From Pyrus communis (Eukaryota > Streptophyta > Magnoliopsida > Rosales > Rosaceae), in the NCBI RefSeq assembly GCF_963583255.1, contig NC_084817.1:687001-751000 (forward strand): a stretch of 64,000 nt of DNA. Reading direction: 5' to 3'. The stretch's first letter is position 1. Every line of letters starts with the position of its first letter. Below the pieces are notes generated by a model that saw only the letters and a program-made list of their open reading frames with translations, was not told the origin of the DNA and did not search any database. The position numbers were made by a program, and so were the translations under genes. Below, one piece after another: positions 46,814 through 57,432 of the stretch.

Positions 46814-47048
46814 CCTACCTTGCACGAGGCCTTTTGGGAGCTCACTGGCTTCGGAGTTCATCCGAACTCCGAAGTTAAGCGAGTAGCGCGTGGAGCAATC
46901 TCATGATGGATGACCCACTGGGAAGTTCTCGTGTGAGTTCCTAGAAACAAAACCGTGAGGGTGTAGTCGGGGCCCAAAGCGGACAATATCATGCTACGGT
47001 GGTGGAGCAGGCCCAGGATGCGGTGGGGGCCTGAGCCGGGATGTGACA
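46814..47048 (+). repeat. Remaining part of the Cassandra 3' LTR
   Basis: It resumes at the duplicated CCTAC, contains the 5S-like core (AACTCCGAAGTTAAGCGAG at about 46864; GATGACCCACTGGGAAGT), and ends GGGATGTGACA. ATTTA follows, matching the left flank of the whole Cassandra element. Confidence 0.9.
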
Positions 47049-47053
47049 ATTTA

Positions 47054-47812
47054 AAAAAGAAAAAATCATTTGAAAAAAGAAATAATATTAAATGTTTGCA
47101 TAACCAAAAAAAAAAAAAAGTTGATAAAAAAAAACATATTTGGAAGAAGAGAAATATATAGTTTAATTACTAATATCTCCACTAAATAAGGAAAAGTGTA
47201 TCAAATTTAAAGATTATTTTAATTTAAAAAAATAGAGGTAACTATTGGTCAAAACACTTTAATCAAATTTTAAAAAGGTACAGATGTTTTATTTAAATGA
47301 TATAAAAAAAACCGTAGGGGATTTTAATTTTCCCTTATTTTTTCAAATTCGAACTTAAAACTTTTTGGAGGGGCAAAAATTCAATTTATAATCAAAACAT
47401 TATGTTTCAAGGGAACTTTAACAAAATACTCCCGGTACTATTTACTTTAACAAAAAAAATCATTTTTTTACATTAAAATATTAATCCTGGTACTAATGAA
47501 AAGGACTTTAAAACTTTGAGTTTTAACGATACAGAAAAAATAAAGGGTAAAGTGAATAATATCAAGATTGATCTTTTAGTGTAAAAATATAATTTTTTGT
47601 TAAAATAAAACAGGAATTTTTTTCGGTAAAGTTCCTTAATACATTTGTAATTATAGAAATATTGCGTTCCCTTTTCGAAAGCAAAGTTCAAAACTTGAAA
47701 TAGCCGCATGGCTCCATTTTAGCGCTAAAACTCAAACGGAAAAAAAGAAAAAGAAAAGGCGTGACGTTGAGAGCGGAGACGAAGCGACACCGCACACACT
47801 CACTGATTGAGT
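47054..47812 (+). other. Intergenic DNA and KIN6 promoter region
   Basis: AT-rich with poly-A runs; no other gene is seen. The last 70 bases before the ATG at 47813 are GC-richer and likely 5' UTR. No convincing TATA box was found. Confidence 0.4.
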
Positions 47813-50800
47813 ATGGAGATCAACAGCCCAGCACCGGGTCCGAACACGCTTCGCCGTAACCCTCACCGGAGGGCCAGGCCAACGCCAACGCCCGCCACAG
47901 CAGCTCGAGAAATGCAAATTCCGTCTTCAATTGCTCCCGGAGTACGATCTTTCCCAACCCAAGAAATCCTCTCCTTGGACGTTGCTAAACCGAACCCCGT
48001 GGCCGAAAACCTTAGGGTTTTTCTGAGGATTCGGCCCCTTGTGCCGTCCAAGCTTGGGGACAAAACAGGCGGCTTCGGGGCGGATCAGAATCCGAAGCCG
48101 AGATTAAAAAATACTTGGCCCCAAAACCCGGCGAAGAAGAAGTCGGCGGCCGGACGATCGCCGCAGAACAACAGAAAGATAAAGGAAGAAGTCTGTATAA
48201 AGGTGAATACTTCTCATTCCGTGACGCTATCGCCGCCACTAGCACTGCAGGAATCTAACCGCACGAAGACTGAGGTTTATGAGGGGTTTTCGCACGTCTT
48301 CTCCTCTGATTCCTCTCAGGTTAGTTTTCGTTTGTGTTATTTTTGGTTGGAGACAGAATGCTGGAAAATTCAGTGGAAAGTATGATTTCAAATTGTTCTT
48401 TTATAATAATCATGTATAAATCTCTTTCCTTTTGGCGAATTTGTGTTGTTGTTGATAGGAAGAGGTGTATGATAAGATGATGAAGCCTTTAGTGGAAGAA
48501 TTTCTGAGGGGTAAGAGTGGGATGCTGGCTGCATTGGGGCCTAGTGGCTCGGGTAAGACGCATACGGTGTTTGGGTGCCCCAGGCAGCCGGGTATGGTTC
48601 CGCTTGCTCTTCAACATATCTTCAATCAGACTTCAGGGAGCATTTCTGAGTCTTCGAGGTATTGGGCAACGTCAACACGTGATTTTAGTCTTTAGATTTA
48701 GTTGCTGGACCTGTTACTCAACTTATATCGTATGATGTCTTCATTCACTCTTCACAGATTATTTTTCATATCGATCTTCGAGATAAGCTCTGAACGAGGC
48801 AAAGGAGAAAGGCTATTTGACTTATCTCCTAATGGTGGAGATTTAAGCATGCAACAATCAACCCTAAGAGGCTTGCAAGAGGTTGACTACTATCTTTGAG
48901 TTGAATTTGATTATGTGGTTGGATATTGGAAATAACGAGCACCTATTCTATTTCTGTAAACAGATACGCATTTCTGACGCTAGACAGGCAGAATCGTTAA
49001 TTGCTCAGGCAATGCTAAAGCGTGCAACGGGAATGACAAATGCAAATAGCCAGTCAAGGTGTGTGACAGTCATTGATGAACTTACGTATTCTTTGTTTCA
49101 TTCATTTTTCTACATTGTTTCTTACAATGTCTGAATTTTATGATCACATAAGAATTATGGCTACATTTTTTATATGCTTCTAGCCGGTCGCAGTGTATTA
49201 TAAACATTCGCGCTGTTGCTGACAAGTGTAATGGAGATGATAATAATCAAGCAAATGATGGCGTCCTCACTATTGTTGATCTTGCTGGAGCGGAAAGAGA
49301 AAAAAGAACTGGAAATCAGGTTTCACATATGTGACTGAATTATTCTCTTTGAAGTGCTGTTTTTTAAATGTTGAAGTTTGTTCAATTTTGGATGTTCAAT
49401 GCATCCCTCAGAGCATGATATTTGCTCTATAATTGTTACCACCATCTCGCCAGATCTATACTATTAGTATTTTTGGGATACTTCGATTAATGACAGATTT
49501 TTTGCACAAGTCTTGATTTTGAATAATGATTTTGTTCTTCTTTTAATTTTCAGGGAGCCAGATTGTTCGAAAGTAATTTCATCAACAATACGTCAATGGT
49601 TATAGGCTTGTGCTTGAGAGTATGTTGCCTTAAGTTGATTTTCTAGACTTTATTATTCATTTGCATTTTTATGATAATCAGTTCACCATTTTACTTGGGT
49701 GATTATTGCTTGCTCATTTTTTTACAAATTTTAAGTCTCCTAGCTCTCTCTCTCTCCCCCCCCTCTCCCTATGCGTGTATGTGTCTATAGTCATTTTCCT
49801 TTCTTTTTTGTGGATTTAGTCGTTACTGGAGCATCAGAAGAACCCTAAGAAACCATTGCAGAAACACTTTCAGAACTCTTTGGTAATGTTTTCCTCTACT
49901 TATTGAAAATATGTAATATGTTTTGCTTTGCTGATTTATGTACATAGTTGATTGGAATGGCCAACTGAGATGTATGTATGCTCATCATGCATCTTAGTTA
50001 TCTGATCTATTGACGAGAAACAATCTTTTGTTTAAGTACCTAATACAAAGATTCGAATTGGCATGAAATATTGCCAGGGTTGGTTTTTTATTTTTGGAGG
50101 TCTTTTGATAACTTTAATACAATTTAGGATCAAATGTTATTAATGCGATTTTTTTTTTCTCTTCGAACAGTTAACCAAGTATCTGCGAGATTATTTGGAA
50201 GGCAAGAAGAGGATGGCATTGGTATGCTGTCTTATTTCCAAAATTGGATAACCAATGGAGTTTGTTCAAAAACTTTTGATGAGTTGGAATATTCAAAATA
50301 TGTTTTCATTTTCTTGCGGTTTTGTTGCCGTTCCAAATTATCTCATGCACTTTCTTTCTTAAACTCGCAGATTTTAACAGTCAAATCAGGAGAAGGGGAT
50401 TATCGTGATACATCTTACGTGCTGAGACAAGCCTCACCTTTTATGGAAATCAAGTACAATTCACGCCTCCAACCCAAAAATTGCACATTATATTTGAACT
50501 ATTTCTTGCTGTATGAAGTGTTAACAGCTTTGTACCATGTATTTCAGGTATAATTATGTTGAAGAACCATCAAATATCTCATACCCCAAAAGGCATTTCC
50601 AAGCTTTGTCTAGAACTGAGCAGCGCAAAAAAATGAAAGTTACTGATCCCGATGCTTGCGCTGTATGTCTTTCTTGGTTAAATGATTCTTTCAATACCTT
50701 ACAAGTTATATTATTATTTCATTTGTGTCTCAATTTCATTGCTGCCTTCAGATGTTGTTTTGTCAGTATGCCTATCTGAAGAGTAACATAAGATCATTTC

Positions 50801-53800
50801 ACTTTCTCTTTTATGCTTGCCGTTTACTTTCTTGAAACATTGTTTGACTGCACCGTTGTAAATATGAAGACAATACTAGATGCTTCTTCATTGAAATTAT
50901 TTTTAATGGGATTAGCGTTTCCATTTTGACTTTGTTTCTGATCAGTGTTTTTATCATTGTATCCATGCTACACATGTTCCCAAACTTTTGCAAAAATTTA
51001 TGGATGAATATTATGTACACATTGGGTGTTGTGATTATTTTGGTATTTGGTGTGAGTGTTTCCAAAAATTTCTCTGTATCTATGTTGTAGCTTAATTGGA
51101 ATAATTGGAAGCAACTATGACATGTATTATAGTTCCCAAGTGTCTGTATCACTATTGGATTATTTTAAAGAAAACCTAAAGCATATCTTCATCACTTCTA
51201 TTTTCTGGTTGATTTCAGATTGAAGAACACAAAAGTATTGAAGCTGAAAATGCACTATCCAAGGAAGGTTCTGTAAAAAGCAGTGGTAACTTAGATGGAC
51301 TTACCCACTTTCTTTTTCTTATTCCAACCGCCAGGATTCCTTATCTAATTTGCTTAGTTTCTGCTCTGTGCATTTACAAAATCAGGTTGTGTTGACTCCG
51401 ATCAGGGAGAGAGAAACCATCGGATAATGCAGAGTTTTTCCAAAGCTATATGGAATGTTTTGAAGCAGTATAAAGAAAAACTCAAGGTAATGAAGAGTTT
51501 TTAAGTTTTTGGGAAGTGATATCTTCTTGTTGTGAAACACACAAGATTTTTAAAGTTAATTAACCAGCTCCATATACTCATCTGTATTGGCCAAAAAGTA
51601 TAATCATCAATCTAATTGTAAGTAGGTGGCAGATGATGAAATCCAACATCTCAGAGAAAATCTCATGACCGAACAGATAAGATGTCTTGAGCTTGAAAAG
51701 GAGCTCAAGGATGTCCAGTCCTGCTGTTCATGTTCCAACAGAGAAGCAGTTGAGGTCAGCTTGTCTGGAGTGGGTGGTCAAGAATCTAGCAATCTTGATG
51801 AGGTTTGACATATTTTGTCTTGCTCAACTATTATCTACCTCTTAGAGTTTGGTTTCATGTTTGACTTGGTTAGTAATCTTATCTTTAATGAATTTACTTA
51901 CGCTAAGTGGTATTACCTTCCTGATATACTAGGTGAAAAGTTTGGATGTTGGTGAGGTGAGTACTTTATGCCTTGAACTTGAAAACCCAAATAAGCAAGA
52001 TCATCAGGTAAGAACTATCAAGAAAGAAGATTTTAATCTTATCGTTTAGAGTGATTTACATTTTAGTTGAATTGGAATTTAACGTAGCTGTTACATGCTA
52101 CATAACGCAGACATGTGAGAGAGTTTCTGGCAGTGAACATAGTGCCATGGATCTGTGTGAGTCTATATCTGTCAGACCAGAGGATAGTTATTTGAGTGTG
52201 GATGGAGCAGGTTAGACTTGAAGAGTTCAATAGTTTACATTTGCATATCATGTTGTACCTGTAGTTTTTACCATGATTTGTAGTTTGTAGTTGTAGCTTC
52301 TTAACCAGTAAGTAGTTCTGTGGACTTTGACCACAAAACACAAGAACCTCTTGAATCTTGGTTTTGTGTCAGTCTGATATTCTTTTGCCTACTAGGTATC
52401 ATTTCCACAGAGTTTCTAGCTTGAGTTTGTAAGTTTAAGGTTTTCAGGTTTTATGGTGGACTCTTATCAGTCACTTGCCATGCATAGAAAGGATAGCTGC
52501 TCTTCTGTTGAACTGGACGACTTGCTTGGTGAGGGGCATAAGGTTAGACTCTTGAACTATATTTTGAATTTTTGTGATTCTTTGAATCTTATTTTTCTTC
52601 CAATGATGTTTATCTTGTCTGTACGTTTTCAAGCTTTTTCATTGTGCTCATACATACTTCCAGCCAATCGTTTTTTTTTTTTTTTAACTTTTGTTTTACA
52701 TCATCACTGTCATGAAAAAGTATATGGCTACACTCTATATGATTCTTTTTACCTCTTCTTTACATAAGACTCTTGTTAACTAGTGTGAATAATTGCACGT
52801 GGTTCTTTTCCCTGTTAAATAGGAATCATCAAAAGATATTTCCTTAAATGGATATTGCAATGGTGTTGACCTGCTAGATGATGAGAGTTCACTCAATACT
52901 TCTTTCCAAGCATTACAGACGGAGAACTTGGAGGAGGTTGCCTCTACTGGACAAAGTAATGGTGTTGACCTGCTAGATTGTGAGAGTGGCCTCGACACTT
53001 CTTGCCAAGCTATACAGTTGAAGAAATCGGAAGATGTCCCCTCTACTGGACATTGCAATGCTGTTGACCTGGTAGATAGTGAGAATTTACTCAATACTTG
53101 TTGCCAAGCATTACAGACGGAGAACTTGGAGGAGGTTGCCTCTACTGGACAAAGTAATGGTGTTGACCTGCTAGCTTGTGAGAGTGGCCTTGATACTTCT
53201 TGCCAAGCTATATGGTTGACGAAATCGGAAGATGTCCCCTCTACTGGACATTGCAATGCTGTTGACCTGCTAGATGGTGAGAGTGCACTCGATACTTCTT
53301 GCCAAGCATTACAGATGGAGAACTTGGAGGAGCGTGCTTTTGCTGGACAACGTAATGGTGTTGACCTGCTAGATTGTGAGAGTGGCCTTGATATTTCTTG
53401 CCAAGCTATACAGTTGAAGAAATCAGAAGATGTCCCCTCTACTGGACATTGCAATGCTGTTGACCTGCTAAATAGTGAGAGTTCACTCGATACTTCTTGC
53501 CAAGCCTTACGGACGGAGAACTTGGAGGAGGTTGCCTCTACTGGACAAAGTAATGGTGTTGACCTGCTAGATTGTGAGAGTGGCCTTGATACTTCTTGCC
53601 AAGCTATACAGTTGAAGAAATCGGAAGATGTCCCCTCTACTGGACACTGCATTGCTGTTGACCTGCTAGATAGTGAGAGTGCACTTGATACTTCTTGCCA
53701 AGCATTACAGATGGAGAACTTGGTGGAGGTTGCCTCTACTGGACAATGTAATGGTGTTGACCTGCTAGATTGTGAGAGTGGACTTGATACTTCTTGCCAA

Positions 53801-55103
53801 GCTATACAGTTGAAGAAATCGGAAGATGTCCCCTCTACTGGACACTGCATTGCTGTTGGCCTGCTAGATGGTGGGAGTGCGCTCGATACTTCTTGCCAAG
53901 CATTACAGACGGAGAACTTGGAGGAGGTTGCCTTTACTGGACAATGTAATGGTGTTGACCTGCTAGATTGTGAGAGTGGCCTTGATACCTCTTGCCAAGT
54001 CATACGGTGGGAGAAATCTGAATATGTCCTCTCTACCGGACATTATAGTGTTGTTAGCCAGCTAGATTGTGAGAGTGGACTTGATACTTCTTGCCAAGCT
54101 TTACAGTTGGAGAAATCGGAAAGGTTAGGGGGTGTTATATCATTTTAAATTTCGGTTGCCTGCTTGATTTCCTTAAAAGGATTTTGTATTAAGCACCTTT
54201 TTGGCTGAATTCTTGCCTATATTTATTGTTCTAATCAGGAGAGCTTCGCCTTCTTCATCTCCATCACCAAAGGATGTCAGTGCGGTGGATGTTGAGGATG
54301 AGATTCAGAAGCCTCGGGTAAAGTTCTTGGCACACTCTTTTTACTTGTTTTCCATGAGCTTTTAAAAGAACTTGCACCTCAATAAGTTTTCCTGTTTCTC
54401 CTAGGAATTATCGAACTTTCCAACATCGCCGAAGGTAGACCTTGTGTTAACTAAAGGGTGCGATGTTATTGCAATTCCAGACAGTGAAACAAGAGATTCT
54501 GGTGTTTTGGATGTGAAGGATGAGATTCAGAAGCCCCGGGTAAAGTCAGCATTCTCTTTTTTTACTTGTTTTCAATGAGCTTTTTAAAGAACTTGCACCT
54601 CAATGAGTTTTCCTGTTTCTTCTAGGAATTATTGAACTTTCCAACATCACCGAAGGAAGACCTTGTGTCAACTAAAGGGTGCGATGTTATTGAGATTCCT
54701 GACAGTGAACCGGGTGTTAAAATCTCTACAAAAACAGAAAAACCGAAAAGGTTCTTCTACGATCATTGTTTTTTTTCTCTACTACTGCATTGGAATGAAT
54801 GGCTCTCTTCTGAACCCTTTTATATGGAAATAAACAGGAGACTTTTGCCTGCATCATCCTTATTGCTAAGGGATTTCAGTACTCTGGACATTGACGATGA
54901 TGAGAAGCCAAAGGTAAAAACCCGTCTCTCTCCCTCTCTCGCTCTCTCTCCCCCCATCTCTCTCTCCGGATATATAATGATGCATTGCTAATAAAACCAA
55001 TTTGCAGCGTGGAAAGAAGAAATCAGGTGCCGTTGAAGAAAGGCACAGAACGCAAGGTAGCATCTCTCTTTTGCGTTTGCTCCACAGAAATCTTCCTAGT
55101 TAG
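47813..55103 (+). CDS. KIN6: Kinesin-like protein, KIN-6 family, with expanded repeat tail
   Basis: Twenty-two exons join in frame: 47813-48319, 48459-48658, 48758-48881, 48964-49058, 49184-49319, 49554-49619, 49820-49882, 50171-50221, 50371-50453, 50548-50662, 51219-51285, 51386-51486, 51626-51802, 51933-52007, 52111-52210, 52448-52542, 52823-54123, 54239-54317, 54405-54539, 54626-54750, 54838-54913 and 55008-55103. The product has 1288 residues. The motor spans about 65-430: RVFLRIRPL, P-loop GPSGSGKTHT (from G196), switch I NANSQSSRSQ and switch II DLAGAERE (near 343). A coiled stretch (ADDEIQHLRENLMTEQIRCL) follows, then a tail of 33-residue repeats, then a basic, Ser/Pro-rich end finishing GSISLLRLL. 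Members are microtubule motors of plant-specific KIN-6 type with little known cargo. It is clearly longer than the roughly 970-residue Arabidopsis protein as I remember it; the repeat exon accounts for the excess. Splice sites are hand-called; the final exon assumes read-through to TAG at 55101. Confidence 0.85.
52823..54123 (+). repeat. Thirteen 99-bp (33-residue) tandem repeats in KIN6 exon 17
   Basis: Two unit types alternate: E(E)VASTGQ-NGVDLLDCESGL... and EDVPSTGH-NAVDLLDSESAL..., each ending DTSCQA(I/L)Q plus a short linker. They form a 66-residue (198-bp) higher-order repeat. The first unit is degenerate; the last is diverged. All thirteen keep frame. Near-identity of neighbouring units suggests recent expansion by unequal exchange. 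Confidence 0.95.
54318..54750 (+). repeat. Tandem duplication of a KIN6 intron-exon pair
   Basis: Intron plus exon 54318-54539 and 54540-54750 are copies. Both introns share TTTTTACTTGTTTTC(C/A)ATGAGC and CTTGCACCTCAAT(A/G)AG. Both exons encode EL(S/L)NFPTSPK(V/E)DLV(L/S)TKGCDVI(A/E)IPDSE. The first exon copy additionally ends VKDEIQKPR, like the exon before it (54239-54317). Confidence 0.9.
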
Positions 55104-57150
55104 GAATTAGTACCAGTTCATTTTGCACCTGGCCCATTTTTCTGTTGTGTTTTGGCCCCCTCTGCAATTAGTGTGGTGTGCAAAGTTGGATGAAAATATA
55201 TTTATCTATATGCTTGCATTACCTATATCGTATGAGAAACATTCCGACATGCATTCCTGACCATGTTATTTAAGAACATTTTTATAAAATAAAATAAAAA
55301 AATAATTATTTTGTATTTTAGTCACATCTGGCTACACGTGATCTCACTTAATGTAAGTGTTATAGTCAAACACTCTTATCGAAAATCGTACCAAAAAATC
55401 TTAATATGTTATGATATTTGGCTTTGTTAACCACTAATTAGTTACAATTTACTATCGAAAGAGACTTTTGATCGATCGATGGGCCGATATGGGGCTTTTG
55501 AAAAGTGTTTAATGACAAATGAATATGTCATCAACACTTCATTTTTGTTTTTACAATCTCTCTTGAATGCTATTCTCATACGAACTTTTTAGAAGAGATC
55601 TTTATTTTTCTGTAGCAAATGCGTGAGTCCACGTCTACGAAATTCTTTGAATTTGATATGTGAATATGTTGAAAGTTAAGTGCAAACAGCGTTGTCATTA
55701 TTTTGGTTGTACCAAGAATTCTTGACATTCTTATATATTCTTTATTTTGTTGTTTTGTCTTTTTATTTTTGTTTTTAGTGCTTTTAATCCAGACATGTAA
55801 GTCACGTTATGAGTTCAATTTTCAACGTTGGTGAATTACACAGAAGGATGTTGAAATGTTTTTACGAGTCTTCTCGTTCTTTCAAAAAGAGAACTGCCTT
55901 TAAAAAAAAAAAAAAAAAAAGGTTTTTAAATTAGTACGTGAAAATTGCTTATTCTCAAAGATAATAAAAGCTATTGAACACCACTAGTAATGATAAAAAT
56001 GGTTCGCTAACCACTGTGCAAAGCGATGGTGATCTTTTCAAACGAAGCCATTTGGCGAAAGTCCAATTTTTTGTCGTTTTTTATCCACTAATAAATTTGT
56101 TGGCAAGTTGTCAATGTTTGTTTTCTAAATAAATTTGTAGGCATCTTGTCTATGTTTAGGGTTAAATTAAAAACTTTGGTCCGTAGATTCTTAATTTTTT
56201 TCTGTTGCGAAAAATTGGTAATATTGGAGAAATTAATATAGACAATATACAATTGTTGTCCTATAAAAGGACTTGTAACGTCAATGCGTAAATTGAGGGG
56301 TGTAATGCTTAAAGTGGTTTTACAATTTTGTAAGCAATGCACTACTTCGACAACGCAATACAATATCGGAACAGGTAAAAGAAAAATCATAGTCGTCGTT
56401 ACCTAAAAAACGTTCTAAGTCAATAATATTTATCTTCTCGATGTTACTAAAGCCAAATTCTAATCCCCTCTACTTATCTATAGTATCAGCAACTAAATTA
56501 AGGAAATGAATCATCTCCGGATTCCTTCCTCTTAATCTACCAAATCAAGGAATCCGTACTGTTGAAATTTGATCTAATGTCTAAAGTTATTATAAATTTT
56601 AAAGTGGACCTCAGTTTGTAATCATTTGACTTTAACAACACGAGTTTTCTGATTTGGTGAATTAAAAAAAAAGAGATCTGAGATGATGTTTTTCCTAAAT
56701 TAACAAACAAACAAGATAAACTATAAACCATCATGTCACTAAACTCGATCACATGCGTGCGTGAGCCACACGTGACCGCGACGGGACCCCATGAAAGTGA
56801 CAAGGATAAGCCTCCCTCCTTTTCAGCCCGTAGGCTTTAGTTTAGACCACGTCCCACCCCCCTGCGAAAAGCCCATAAGCCCCACAACGAAATTGACATT
56901 TTTGGTTTTTGGTGCATCCACCTGTCACCTTTGCATTCCCCCATTCGAACAACACGTCACCGTTTCATTGGTCGAGCTTGTCGTTTAAAAAAAGATTTTT
57001 TAGCGTGATTGGTAGACGAAGTAGTACATTATGTGCCAATATATAAATAATGAAATATGTGCGTTAAAAATTTAATAACTTAAAAAATAAAGTTTATCAT
57101 TACTTATATAAAACATTTCGTGTTCCGATCATAATAAAAAAAATTTCTTT
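55104..57150. other. KIN6 3' flank and intergenic DNA
   Basis: After a presumed 3' UTR there is AT-rich DNA with a poly-A run (55902-55920). The phrase TTGAAATTTGATCTAA near 56562 also occurs at about 14736, a possible worn shared element. The stretch 56750-56990 is GC-richer and C-rich, probably the distal promoter of the next gene. No gene is recognised. Confidence 0.4.
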
Positions 57151-57239
57151 AATGGATGAGAGCACGAGAAAATAAAAAACAAAACGAAAAATTAATCAAA
57201 ACAAATTCAATTCAGAATTTCTGGAAAAAGGAAAAAAAA

Positions 57240-57379
57240 AAACAAGAGGAAACGGTACTCTCGTTTCTCTCTCTGGTTCGAAAAGAAGGCTTCACACAGA
57301 ACAAGAGGAGGGTTTTACGAAGGAGGAGAGAGATACAAATCCTACGAGCTTGGAGAGAGAAAGCACAGCACATACACAG

Positions 57380-57432
<53 letters not shown>

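Larger units (their letters stand above)
32416..47048 (+). mobile_element. Complete Cassandra TRIM retrotransposon, split by a nested Gypsy element
   Basis: The 5' LTR is 32416-32699 (TGTGAC...TGACA). It is followed by a primer binding site TGGTATCAGAGC at 32703-32714 (complementary to initiator Met tRNA). A tiny internal domain of about 70 bases includes a purine tract CTAAGGGGGGTGGATT (about 32755-32770). The 3' LTR starts at 32770, is interrupted after 32826, resumes at 46814 and ends at 47048. ATTTA flanks the whole element (32411-32415 and 47049-47053). Both LTRs contain the 5S rRNA-like core (about 32505-32595 and 46845-46940). The element has no protein and needs another element's enzymes. 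Its primer site and two LTRs are recognisable, so before the nested insertion it was a full-length copy. Confidence 0.92.

Noticed and set aside
52780..54003. 407-residue open frame antisense to the kinesin repeat exon
   Set aside because: The 99-bp unit is a multiple of three, so an antisense frame free of stops in one unit stays open through all. It has no start context or recognisable content of its own and no splice support.
52823..54123. CRISPR-like direct repeats
   Set aside because: Units are 99 bp without spacers, in frame within a eukaryotic exon; not a CRISPR array.
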